From Pseudomonadota bacterium (GTDB lineage Bacteria; Pseudomonadota; Gammaproteobacteria; Xanthomonadales; Xanthomonadaceae), in the NCBI GenBank assembly GCA_023453655.1, contig JAEXTE010000293.1, forward strand, positions 1-5,272: DNA of 5,272 nt, written 5' to 3'. The notes beneath the pieces were generated by a model that worked only from the letters and a program-made list of their open reading frames with translations, searched no databases and had not been told where the DNA came from. The position numbers were made by a program, and so were the translations under genes. How positions within the stretch are numbered: the first letter of the stretch is position 1; each line of letters starts with the position of its first letter. Below are positions 1-5,272 of the stretch, piece after piece.

Positions 1-13
1 CGCGCAAGCCCCC

Positions 14-19
14 TACAAT
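14..19 (+). promoter_or_regulatory. Possible -10 element upstream of dcd
   Basis: TACAAT differs from the sigma-70 consensus TATAAT at one position and lies 36 bases before the dcd ATG, leaving room for a leader of about 30 nt. The matching -35 would fall at or beyond the left window edge, so it cannot be checked. A Shine-Dalgarno-like AGGGA (44-48) follows, 7 bases before the start codon. The call rests on the hexamer alone. Confidence 0.35.
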
Positions 20-55
20 GCGGCGATTGGCCGCGAAGGCCGCAGGGAACCGCGC

Positions 56-628
56 ATGAGCATCAAGAGCGACCGCTGGATCCGGCGGATGTCGGAACAG
101 CACGGCATGATCGAGCCCTATGAGGCCGGCCAGGTGAAGGAGGCGCAGGGCGGTCGCATCGTCAGCTACGGCACCTCGAGCTATGGCTACGACGTGCGCT
201 GCTCGCGCGAGTTCAAGGTCTTCACCAACATCAACTCCACGATCGTCGATCCCAAGCACTTCGACCCGAAGAGCTTCGTGGACATCGAGGCGGACGAGTG
301 CATCATCCCGCCCAACTCGTTCGCGCTGGCGCGCACGGTCGAGTACTTCCGCATCCCGCGCGACACCCTGGTGGTCTGCCTGGGCAAGAGCACCTACGCG
401 CGCTGCGGCATCATCGTCAACGTGACCCCGCTCGAGCCGGAATGGGAAGGGCACGTGACCCTCGAATTCTCCAACACCACGCCGCTGCCGGTCCGCATCT
501 ACGCCAACGAGGGCGTGGCGCAGATGCTGTTCTTCCAGTCCGATCCCGACGACGTCTGCGAGACCTCGTACAAGGACCGTGGCGGCAAGTACCAGGGCCA
601 GCGCGGCGTGACGCTGCCGCGTACCTGA
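56..628 (+). CDS. dcd: dCTP deaminase
   Basis: Cytosolic enzyme that deaminates dCTP to dUTP, the first step of the main proteobacterial route to dTTP (dUTP is then hydrolysed by Dut to dUMP for thymidylate synthase). The 190-residue protein has the usual family length (about 190). Visible hallmarks: the N-terminal SYGYDVR (residues 42-48), the signature GKSTYARCG (110-118) with Ser112 and Arg116, and the segment [12 protein letters not shown] (129-140) with the presumed catalytic Glu137, matching Ser111, Arg115 and Glu138 of the E. coli enzyme. The C-terminal tail around KYQGQ matches the triphosphate-closing tail of the family. The ATG is supported by AGGGA 7 bases upstream. The neighbouring RDD gene on the same strand starts 62 bases downstream, but a strong inverted repeat lies over the dcd stop codon, so co-transcription is uncertain. 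A bifunctional DCD/DUT form is not excluded by motif alone, but the proteobacterial context favours a simple deaminase. Confidence 0.96.
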   Translation: MSIKSDRWIRRMSEQHGMIEPYEAGQVKEAQGGRIVSYGTSSYGYDVRCSREFKVFTNINSTIVDPKHFDPKSFVDIEADECIIPPNSFALARTVEYFRIPRDTLVVCLGKSTYARCGIIVNVTPLEPEWEGHVTLEFSNTTPLPVRIYANEGVAQMLFFQSDPDDVCETSYKDRGGKYQGQRGVTLPRT

Positions 629-639
629 CGCGGCAGCGT
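611..639. terminator. Perfect 12-bp inverted repeat over the dcd stop codon
   Basis: Arms 611-622 and 628-639 are exact reverse complements with a 5-base loop (ACCTG, 623-627). The last codons and the TGA (626-628) of dcd lie within the loop and arms. The RNA hairpin would be very stable (mostly G-C pairs). No U-tract follows directly; the nearest T-run is TTTT at 663-666, more than 20 bases later. It could be a U-poor terminator, a 3'-end stabilising hairpin, or an attenuating structure before the RDD gene. The repeat is certain, its role is not. Confidence 0.5.
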
Positions 640-690
640 GCGCGGTCGACGCGGCCGATCCGTTTTCCACCATCCACGCAGGAGGCAGTC

Positions 691-1191
691 ATGGAACAGC
701 ACAATCCGTACGGAAGCCCCGAGGCGGCCGTCGCCGACCTCGTCCAGGGCAATCTCGCCGGCCGCGGCGAGCGGCTGGGCGCGGCGATCATCGACACCAT
801 CATCCTGCTGGTGGTGATGGTGCCGCTGATGCTGGTGGGCGGCTACTGGCAGATGGCGATGGCGGCCGGCGGGGAGGTGCCGTTCGGCGCCGCGCTGTTG
901 TGGGCGGCGATCGGCTTCGCCGTCTTCGCGGCCGTGCAGTGGTAGCCGCTCGACGCCGGCGGCCAGACCTGGGGCAAGCGCCTGCTCGGGATCCGCATCG
1001 TCGACATGACGGGCGCCAAGCCCCCGGTCGGCCGCCTGCTGCTGGTGCGCTACCTGCCGGTGCACGCGGTCGGCAACGTGCCCGTCGTCGGCATGGTGCT
1101 GGGCCTGGTCAACGTGCTGCTGATCTTCCGCGGCGACCGCCGCTGCGGACACGACCTGGTCGCCGGTACCCAGGTGGTGAGGAACGGTTGA
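691..1191 (+). pseudogene. RDD-family membrane protein gene interrupted by one in-frame amber codon
   Basis: The reading frame from ATG 691 (AGGAGG at 680-685, spacing 5) to TGA 1191 spans 166 codons, a normal length for a small RDD protein, but codon 85 is TAG (943-945). Both sides read as one protein. The first part has a polar N-terminus, the first conserved Arg/Asp pair in ERLGAAIID (Arg28, Asp35) and membrane segments at about 29-51 and 64-84. After the stop come GQTWGKRLLGIRIVD (91-105), a third membrane segment (about 126-146), and HDLVAGT (154-160) carrying the last conserved Asp155. RDD proteins are poorly characterised inner-membrane proteins; some have been linked to ion transport, so no specific substrate is claimed. 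Many relatives have an aromatic residue just before this loop, so TAG may derive from a Tyr codon (TAC or TAT) by one substitution. Either a recent pseudogene, a sequencing error, or a gene needing readthrough. Confidence 0.85.
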
Positions 1192-1205
1192 CCGCCGCGC
1201 GGCGG
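1192..1205. repeat. 14-bp GC palindrome filling the RDD/HIT convergent gap
   Basis: The 15-base space between the RDD stop (TGA, ends 1191) and the HIT gene stop (starts 1207, minus strand) is almost wholly the perfect palindrome CCGCCGCGCGGCGG. As RNA it could form a 5-bp stem with a GCGC loop, readable from both strands. There is no T-run on either side, so intrinsic terminator activity would be weak. Its core 11-mer recurs in the other convergent gap at 3804-3814. Confidence 0.4.
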
Positions 1206-1206
1206 C

Positions 1207-1635
1207 TCAGCCACGCAGCGCGGCGTCGAGCAGGCGGATCCGCTCGACCAGCGCTTCGGGAGAGTAGGGACGGGCCGCCACCCGGCCCCAGACGGGCGCC
1301 GGCCAGGCCGGGTCGCCTTCGAAGCGGGCGATCACGTGCACGTGCAGCTGCGGCACCAGGTTGCCCAGGGCGGCCACGTTGAGCTTGAACGGCTGGAACA
1401 CGCCGCGCAGGAGTCGCGCGGCCAGGTCGATTTCGTCGGTGAGCAGGTGGCGCTGGCCGGCGTCCAGGTCGATGAGTTCGCGGGCGCCGGCGACGCGAGG
1501 CACCAGCACCAGCCACGGGTAGTTGGCATCGTCGAGCAGGCGCAGGTCGCACAGCGCCAGCGAAGACAGCGGGTGGGTGTCGGCCGCCAGTTGCGGATGC
1601 AGTTCGTAGTGGTCGGGTTCTGGATGCCTGGCCAT
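1207..1635 (-). CDS. HIT-family (histidine triad) nucleotide-binding protein
   Basis: A 142-residue cytosolic protein of the HIT superfamily, whose members hydrolyse or transfer nucleotides from nucleoside phosphate conjugates through a covalent histidyl-NMP. The N-terminal half has the substrate-pocket pattern ending in YPWLVLVPRV (39-48). The core is KLNVAALGN (84-92), then VPQLHVHVIAR (94-104), then AWPAPVW (110-116). The triad reads Gln96-x-His98-x-His100, with Gln replacing the first His; the middle, nucleophilic His98 is kept. From memory this Q-form typifies a proteobacterial subfamily also having the downstream W-P-x-P-x-W element, so I do not read it as inactivation. The start at 1635 is chosen over an upstream in-frame ATG at 1746 because it has an ideal AAGGAG and because the longer version would run deep into the upstream hydrolase gene with no family-like sequence. 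The actual substrate is unknown. Confidence 0.9.
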   Translation of the reverse strand: MARHPEPDHYELHPQLAADTHPLSSLALCDLRLLDDANYPWLVLVPRVAGARELIDLDAGQRHLLTDEIDLAARLLRGVFQPFKLNVAALGNLVPQLHVHVIARFEGDPAWPAPVWGRVAARPYSPEALVERIRLLDAALRG

Positions 1636-1640
1636 GCGGA

Positions 1641-1646
1641 CTCCTT
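1641..1646 (-). promoter_or_regulatory. Shine-Dalgarno of the HIT gene overlapping the upstream stop codon
   Basis: On the minus strand the sequence reads TGAAGGAG: the last A of the hydrolase stop codon (1646-1648) is the first base of AAGGAG, which sits 5 bases before the HIT ATG (1633-1635). This fixes the HIT start and suggests translational coupling, since ribosomes ending on the hydrolase gene finish on the next gene's binding site. Confidence 0.8.
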
Positions 1647-2320
1647 CAGCCCAGGACCGATGCGAGGAAATCGAGGCTGCGGCGGCGCGCCAGGGCGGCA
1701 CTTTCGGGATGGAAATGGCGCGGATCGACGTCCCGGTTGAACGCATGCCCGGCGCCGGGATAGACGTGGACGACGGCGTCCGGCCAGGCGTCGCGGTGCG
1801 CCTGGACGTAGTCCGGCGGGGTGCTCTGGTCGTCGGCGCCGAAGTGGAACAGCATCGGCGCGCCGAGCGCCTCGCCCAGGTAGGGCTGCGAGCGCGCGCC
1901 GTAGTAGGCCACGGCGGGCAGGCCGAGCCGGGTATTGGCCAGCAGGGCGACGCTGCCGCCCCAGCAGAAGCCGACCACGGTCGCCTTCAACCCCTCGCCC
2001 AGCAGCAGCTCGGCGGCGGCCCGGGTGGCGTCCACGGCCCGCTCGATGCCCAGTTCGCCGACCAGCTCGCGTCCGCGCGCGAAGCCGGCCTCGTCGTAGC
2101 CGAGCTCCACGCTGCGCGCCACCGGGTCGAACAGGGCGGGGGCCAGCGCCACATAGCCGGCCGCGGCATAGCCCTCGACCACGCTGCGGATGTGCTCGTT
2201 GACCCCGAAGATTTCCTGCAGGACCACGATGCCCCCGCGTGCGGCGGCGCGGTCCGGCGGATCGGCGCGCCAGGCGTCGATGGCGCCATGCGCGGTCTGG
2301 ATGACGATGTCGCGGCCCAT
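1646..2320 (-). CDS. Dienelactone hydrolase family protein (alpha/beta hydrolase)
   Basis: A 224-residue soluble alpha/beta-hydrolase of the dienelactone hydrolase (carboxymethylenebutenolidase) family. Seen in order: VLQEIFGVNEHIR (33-45) with the family Glu36, the nucleophile elbow GFCWGG (117-122) with Cys119 in place of the usual Ser, FGADDQSTP (160-168) with the acid residue (probably Asp164), and GAGHAFNRD (189-197) with His192. This is the complete Cys-Asp-His triad plus Glu36 known from Pseudomonas ClcD. There is no signal peptide. ATG 2318-2320 is preceded on the minus strand by AGGGAG at good spacing. It is the first gene of a two-gene unit with the HIT gene, 10 bases apart. No aromatic-degradation genes are nearby, so a true dienelactone substrate is unlikely to be its main one; a general esterase or lactonase role is inference. 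Many such housekeeping homologues have no proven substrate. Confidence 0.92.
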   Translation of the reverse strand: MGRDIVIQTAHGAIDAWRADPPDRAAARGGIVVLQEIFGVNEHIRSVVEGYAAAGYVALAPALFDPVARSVELGYDEAGFARGRELVGELGIERAVDATRAAAELLLGEGLKATVVGFCWGGSVALLANTRLGLPAVAYYGARSQPYLGEALGAPMLFHFGADDQSTPPDYVQAHRDAWPDAVVHVYPGAGHAFNRDVDPRHFHPESAALARRRSLDFLASVLG

Positions 2321-2346
2321 GGCGGGCTCCCTGCGGGCGTGGGGCG

Positions 2347-2352
2347 ATTCTA
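2347..2352 (-). promoter_or_regulatory. Possible -10 for the hydrolase-HIT unit
   Basis: Read on the minus strand this is TAGAAT, one mismatch from TATAAT, 26 bases before the hydrolase start codon; transcription from it would give a leader of roughly 20 nt that just holds the AGGGAG ribosome site. No convincing -35 is seen. It lies only 8 bases from the opposing rimO -10, so the two promoters would compete for polymerase. Confidence 0.3.
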
Positions 2353-2360
2353 GCCGAGGC

Positions 2361-2366
2361 TATAAT
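2361..2366 (+). promoter_or_regulatory. Likely -10 element of rimO
   Basis: A perfect TATAAT in a GC-rich intergenic region, 44 bases before the rimO ATG. Expected transcription start is near 2373, giving a leader of about 38 nt. No TTGACA-like hexamer is seen 15-19 bases upstream, and the bases before the hexamer (GGC) are not the TGn of an extended -10, so strength or activator need is open. Confidence 0.55.
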
Positions 2367-2410
2367 TCGCGGCCCGTGACGCCAGCGCGTCCCCTCCCGC
2401 CTCCCGAATC

Positions 2411-3784
2411 ATGTCCGCAGCCAACCCCAGGGTCGGTTTCGTCAGCCTTGGCTGCCCCAAGGCGCTGGTCGACTCCGAACGCATCCTCACCCAGCTCCGC
2501 GTCGAGGGCTACGACCTGGTGCCCAGCTACGACGATGCAGACGTGGTGGTGGTCAACACCTGCGGCTTCATCGACTCGGCGGTGGCCGAATCGCTCGACG
2601 CGATCGGCGAGGCGATGGCCGAGAACGGCAAGGTGATCGTGACCGGGTGCCTCGGCAAGCGCTCGGAGATGATCCGCGAGCAGTTTCCGGACGTGCTCTC
2701 GATCAGCGGTCCGCAGGACTACGGCACGGTGATGTCGGCGGTGCACGCGGCGCTGCCGCCCAGGCACGATCCGTTCATCGACCTGCTGCCGCGACGCGCG
2801 GCCGAGGACGATGTCGGGATCAAGCTCACGCCGAAGCACTACGCGTATCTCAAGATCTCCGAAGGCTGCAACCACCGCTGCAGCTTCTGCATCATCCCCT
2901 CGATGCGCGGCGACCTGGTCTCGCGTCCGGTCGACGAAGTGCTGCGCGAGGCCGAGCGCCTGGTCGTGCGCGGCGGGGTCAAGGAACTGCTGGTGATCTC
3001 GCAGGACACCTCGGCCTATGGCGTCGACCTGCGCTACGCCGAGCGCGAATGGCGCGGCAAGGCGTACCAGACGCGGATGAAGGCGCTATGCGAGGGCCTG
3101 GCCGAACTGGGCGTGTGGACGCGCCTGCACTACGTGTATCCGTATCCGCACGTGGACGACACCATCCCGCTGATGGCCGAAGGCAAGCTGCTGCCCTATC
3201 TCGACATCCCGTTCCAGCACGCCAGCCCGCGCATCCTCAAGCTGATGAAGCGCCCGGGCGCGGTGGACAAGGTGCGCGAGCGCATCGCGCGCTGGCGCGA
3301 CGTCTGCCCGGAGCTGGCGATCCGCAGCACCTTCATCGTCGGCTTCCCGGGCGAGACCGAGGCCGAGTTCGAGGAGCTGCTGGATTTCCTGCGCGAAGTC
3401 CGCCTGGACCGCGTCGGCGCCTTCGCCTATTCGCCGGTCGACGGCGCCACGGCCAACGCGCTGCCCGATCCGGTGCCCGAGGCGGTGAAGCAGGAGCGGC
3501 TGGCGCGTTTCATGGACGTGCAGGCGGAGATCTCGGCGCAGAAGCTCGAGGCCAAGGTGGGCAGCGTGCAGCGCTGCCTGGTGGACGTGGTCGACGGCGA
3601 CCTCGCGATTGCCCGCACCCGCGCCGACGCGCCCGAGATCGATGGCGTGGTGCAGATCCAGAACGGCCTGGAGGCCGGCCTGCAGCCGGGCGACTTCGTC
3701 GACGTGGAGATCCTGGGCAGCGACGAGCACGACCTCTATGGCGAGGCGATTGCCGGCGCGCAGGCACTGCGGGTGCTGGGCTAG
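2411..3784 (+). CDS. rimO: Ribosomal protein S12 methylthiotransferase
   Basis: Radical-SAM enzyme that adds a methylthio group to the beta-carbon of a conserved aspartate in ribosomal protein S12 (Asp88/89, E. coli). It is 457 residues, near the family's usual 440-460. The N-terminal UPF0004 domain (about 8-125) carries three cysteines for the auxiliary 4Fe-4S cluster: Cys15 (SLGCPK), Cys51 (NTCGFID) and Cys80 (TGCLGKR). The radical-SAM domain starts near 140, with Cys153, Cys157 and Cys160 in the CxxxCxxC motif [17 protein letters not shown]. The segments [18 protein letters not shown] and [16 protein letters not shown] follow, then [15 protein letters not shown], which marks RimO rather than the tRNA enzyme MiaB. 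The C-terminal TRAM domain is about 385-450. It is monocistronic here, divergent from the hydrolase unit and convergent with greB 30 bases beyond its stop. The leader is pyrimidine-rich and lacks a Shine-Dalgarno; the ATG is kept because conserved sequence begins 7 residues later. Confidence 0.97.
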   Translation: MSAANPRVGFVSLGCPKALVDSERILTQLRVEGYDLVPSYDDADVVVVNTCGFIDSAVAESLDAIGEAMAENGKVIVTGCLGKRSEMIREQFPDVLSISGPQDYGTVMSAVHAALPPRHDPFIDLLPRRAAEDDVGIKLTPKHYAYLKISEGCNHRCSFCIIPSMRGDLVSRPVDEVLREAERLVVRGGVKELLVISQDTSAYGVDLRYAEREWRGKAYQTRMKALCEGLAELGVWTRLHYVYPYPHVDDTIPLMAEGKLLPYLDIPFQHASPRILKLMKRPGAVDKVRERIARWRDVCPELAIRSTFIVGFPGETEAEFEELLDFLREVRLDRVGAFAYSPVDGATANALPDPVPEAVKQERLARFMDVQAEISAQKLEAKVGSVQRCLVDVVDGDLAIARTRADAPEIDGVVQIQNGLEAGLQPGDFVDVEILGSDEHDLYGEAIAGAQALRVLG

Positions 3785-3797
3785 CGGACATCGCGCC

Positions 3798-3814
3798 CGC
3801 CGCGCCGCGCGGCG
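3798..3814. terminator. Possible bidirectional hairpin between rimO and greB
   Basis: Arms CGCCGCG (3798-3804) and CGCGGCG (3808-3814) are exact reverse complements around a 3-base loop, and the right arm abuts the greB stop codon. The hairpin could form in either transcript in the 30-base convergent gap. Neither side has a T-run, and such sequences arise easily at this GC content, so terminator function is only suggested by position. Confidence 0.35.
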
Positions 3815-4318
3815 TCAGTCGCCGTAGCGCACGTCGACGATGTAGTAGCGCGCCGGCCCGGCCGGCAGCTGCGCCTCGAATTCGTCGTCGACACGCTTCC
3901 TGAGCATCGCCCGCGCCAGCGGCGAGTCGATGCTGATCCAGCCGCGCGCCGCGTCGATTTCGTCGGGCCCGACGATGCGGTAGCGCGCGGTGTCGCCGGA
4001 CTGCGCGTGCTCGATCTCCACATGCGCGCCGAAGAACACCGCGCCCGGGTCCGCCGGCGCGGCGTCCACCACGCGCAGCGCTTCAAGCCGCTTGCTGAGG
4101 TAGCGCACGCGCCGGTCGATGCCGCCCAGCTGCTTCTTGCGATAGGTGTACTCGGCGTTCTCGGAGCGGTCGCCCTCGGCCGCCGCCGCGGCCAGGGCCC
4201 GCACGACCTCGGGGCGCTGTACGCGCCAGAGGTCGTCGAGTTCGGCCTTGAGCCGCGCATGCCCTTCGGGCGTGATCAGCGCGGTGCTCTTCTCGGCCGG
4301 AGGACGCCAGCGGCCCAT
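3815..4318 (-). CDS. greB: Transcription elongation factor GreB
   Basis: Cytosolic factor that enters the RNA polymerase secondary channel and stimulates cleavage of the 3' end of RNA in backtracked complexes. The 167-residue protein is slightly longer than E. coli GreB (158). The N-terminal coiled-coil domain (about 12-88) has [12 protein letters not shown] and the tip motif [17 protein letters not shown], with acidic Asp50 and Glu53 that position the catalytic magnesium. [13 protein letters not shown] (66-78) is GreB-like rather than GreA-like. The C-terminal FKBP-like domain includes [20 protein letters not shown] (128-147). The ATG directly follows the TGA of the lipoprotein gene with no spacer, and only a weak GGAA lies 5 bases upstream, so translation is probably coupled to that gene. 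A GreB-less GreA reading is unlikely given the Arg after Asp50 and the YTYRKK sequence. It is intact with no missing key residue. Confidence 0.95.
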   Translation of the reverse strand: MGRWRPPAEKSTALITPEGHARLKAELDDLWRVQRPEVVRALAAAAAEGDRSENAEYTYRKKQLGGIDRRVRYLSKRLEALRVVDAAPADPGAVFFGAHVEIEHAQSGDTARYRIVGPDEIDAARGWISIDSPLARAMLRKRVDDEFEAQLPAGPARYYIVDVRYGD

Positions 4319-4837
4319 TCAGTTCCGGCGCAAGCTGTAGTTGAGCGTGCTGTCGATCGGCCGGCCCGAGGCATCGAGCGCGCGCAGTTCATCGCGCGAG
4401 ACGATCTCGAACACGCGGTCGGCCTCGTCCTTGCTGTCGGGATCGAGCAGCAGCCGCTTGCCGGCCTCGTCGACAGTCCAGGTGCCGGTGAGCGAAGTCG
4501 TCGTGTCGCGCGCCTGGTAGGTCTGGCGCAGCGCGAACGTGCCTTCGCTGGCGATCTCCAGCCGCATCTCGATGCCGGGACAGTCCGCGCAGGGCAGGAT
4601 GCCGGCGAACCGGCCTGCGAAGGCCTTGCGGTCGAAGCCCTGCGGGTCCTGCGGATCGTGCCGGACCACGGCGCTGGCGTCCGATCCTTCGAGCATGGGA
4701 TCGGCCAGCGCGGCTTCGGCGGACTTGCCGGCGGCCTCGGTCCCGGTTCCGGGGGCCGGCGCGGTGGCGGAATCGGGGGCGCAGGCGGCGAGCGCGAGGG
4801 CGAGCGCTGCGGACGTCAGGCAACGGAACAGGCGCAT
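4319..4837 (-). CDS. NlpE-like outer membrane lipoprotein
   Basis: A 172-residue predicted lipoprotein. The signal peptide (1-18) has basic Arg2 and Arg5, a hydrophobic Ala/Leu core and lipobox L-A-A-Cys19; Ala at +2 predicts outer-membrane sorting. A flexible Ala/Pro/Gly-rich stretch (about 20-65) leads into a domain resembling the N-terminal domain of NlpE/copper homeostasis lipoprotein. This has FAGILPCADCPGIEMRLEI (77-95) with the CxxC pair Cys83/Cys86, TGTWTVD (117-123), and a C-terminal LRALDASGRPID and YSL strand. E. coli NlpE activates the Cpx envelope stress response and has a second C-terminal domain with another CxxC; this protein lacks it, so sensor function is not assured. The start at 4837 is chosen over an upstream ATG at 4897 because the signal peptide begins here and GGAAGGAA lies 7 bases upstream. 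It precedes greB with TGA-ATG abutting, and follows pcp by 71 bases. Confidence 0.85.
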   Translation of the reverse strand: MRLFRCLTSAALALALAACAPDSATAPAPGTGTEAAGKSAEAALADPMLEGSDASAVVRHDPQDPQGFDRKAFAGRFAGILPCADCPGIEMRLEIASEGTFALRQTYQARDTTTSLTGTWTVDEAGKRLLLDPDSKDEADRVFEIVSRDELRALDASGRPIDSTLNYSLRRN

Positions 4838-4877
4838 GGGCGGATTCCTTCCAGGTCGGGTGCGACAAGGATAGGAC

Positions 4878-4910
4878 AGCGCGCCGGCACGGGGCATCGC
4901 GTGCTGCGCT
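4878..4910 (-). terminator. Weak imperfect hairpin just after pcp
   Basis: AGCGC (4878-4882) pairs with GCGCT (4906-4910) and GCACG (4887-4891) with CGTGC (4900-4904), leaving a small asymmetric internal loop and an 8-base apical loop. On the minus strand it starts within the pcp stop codon and is followed by GTCCTATCCTTG rather than a clean U-tract. It might end pcp transcription or mark nothing. The remainder of this 71-base gap shows no clear promoter; TATCCT (minus strand, 4868-4873) is a poor -10 candidate. Confidence 0.25.
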
Positions 4911-5272
4911 AGTGCTCCTTGCCGGCGGCGATCGCCACGTCGACCGGATGCGCGATGGCGGCCTCCAGCGCGATGCGGATGCCGTCGACCATCGCGGCCA
5001 GCGGCAGGCCCGGCTGGCCGGGCCGGCGCGCGGCCTGGACGTCCGACCAGGGCACGTGGATGAAGCCGCCGCGCACGCCGGGCCGCCGCCGCAGCGCGTG
5101 CATCAGCCCGTAGAACACGTGGTTGCAGACAAAGGTGCCCGCGGGCTGCGAGACCGCGGCGGGAATGCCGGCGGCGGCCACGGCGGCCGTCATCGCCTTG
5201 ATCGGCAGGGTGGAGAAGTAGGCCGCCGGACCGCGTGCGATCACGGGGCGGTCGACCGGCCGCGCGCCCGCG
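4909..5272 (-). CDS. pcp: Pyroglutamyl-peptidase I (pyrrolidone-carboxylate peptidase), C-terminal part
   Basis: Cysteine peptidase of family C15 that removes N-terminal pyroglutamate from peptides in the cytosol. The frame is open to the right window edge, so the N-terminal part including the catalytic Glu is outside; roughly 120 of the usual 210-220 residues are present. Visible motifs are GPAAYFSTLPIKAM (oxyanion and substrate loop region), GIPAAVSQPAGTFVCNHVFYG with the nucleophile Cys (codon 5125-5127), and GGFIHVPW with the catalytic His 23 residues after the Cys, near the usual spacing of 24. A GTG within the frame at 5242-5244 is not a start, since conserved-looking sequence (ARPVDRPVIARGPAAYF) continues upstream of it. 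The stop is TAG at 4909-4911. It runs in the same direction as the lipoprotein gene and greB with a 71-base gap, so a shared transcript is possible but not shown. Confidence 0.93.
   Translation of the reverse strand, partial: AGARPVDRPVIARGPAAYFSTLPIKAMTAAVAAAGIPAAVSQPAGTFVCNHVFYGLMHALRRRPGVRGGFIHVPWSDVQAARRPGQPGLPLAAMVDGIRIALEAAIAHPVDVAIAAGKEH

Noticed and set aside
943..945. TAG as a pyrrolysine or other recoded codon
   Set aside because: Pyrrolysine use is not expected in this type of bacterium, no companion genes are in view, and a simple Tyr-to-stop substitution explains the data.
499..1152. A 217-codon minus-strand open frame across the dcd end and the RDD gene
   Set aside because: His/Gln/Ala/Asp-rich antisense translation without motifs; considered because the RDD gene is broken, but the RDD frame is conserved on both sides of the stop.
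1636..1746. Longer N-terminus for the HIT protein starting at 1746
   Set aside because: The 37 extra residues lie antisense-free but within the upstream hydrolase coding region, show no HIT-like sequence, and the internal ATG has an ideal AAGGAG.
2647..3903. A 418-codon plus-strand open frame overlapping rimO in another frame
   Set aside because: The translation is Arg/Ala/Gly/Pro-rich with no recognisable motif, while the rimO frame has every catalytic residue.
4007..4912. A 301-codon plus-strand open frame antisense to greB and the lipoprotein gene
   Set aside because: It is opposite two genes with clear motifs and ribosome sites, has no family-like sequence, and such long antisense frames are expected at this GC content.
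5242..5244. GTG as the start of a short pcp gene
   Set aside because: Pcp-like sequence continues upstream to the window edge, so the gene is cut by the window rather than truncated.
1..5272. CRISPR arrays, tRNA or rRNA genes, insertion sequences, toxin-antitoxin or phage-defence modules
   Set aside because: No direct-repeat series, no tRNA-like folds, no transposase or nuclease motifs and no unexplained gap over 100 bases were seen.

Overview
This window looks like a compact chromosomal segment from a high-GC gammaproteobacterium (around 70% GC by eye). The GreB-type and RimO proteins and the tight gene packing fit a member of the Xanthomonadaceae/Lysobacteraceae. That assignment is inference from protein style and gene content; no marker gene settles it. 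I see no transposase, integrase, phage gene, CRISPR array, tRNA or rRNA, and base composition looks even throughout.

Layout, left to right: dcd (+, dCTP deaminase, 56-628), then an RDD-family membrane protein gene (+, 691-1191) broken by one in-frame TAG at 943-945. Convergent to these is a two-gene minus-strand unit, dienelactone hydrolase-like gene (1646-2320) followed by a HIT-family gene (1207-1635). From a 90-bp divergent promoter region, rimO (+, 2411-3784) runs rightward. It meets a minus-strand run read right to left: pcp (partial at the window edge, 4909-5272), an NlpE-like lipoprotein gene (4319-4837), and greB (3815-4318), the last two abutting as TGA-ATG.

The genes do not form one pathway. 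They are mostly housekeeping functions: pyrimidine nucleotide supply (dcd), ribosome maturation (rimO, S12 methylthiolation), transcription elongation rescue (greB), small hydrolases (DLH-like, HIT, Pcp) and an envelope lipoprotein. Both convergent junctions are very short and hold GC-rich palindromes sharing the same 11-mer. A perfect 12-bp inverted repeat spans the dcd stop codon.

I found no convincing undescribed system. The points most worth a second look are the amber-interrupted but otherwise intact RDD gene, the hairpin over the dcd stop codon, the rimO leader with no Shine-Dalgarno, and the coupled lipoprotein-greB pair.
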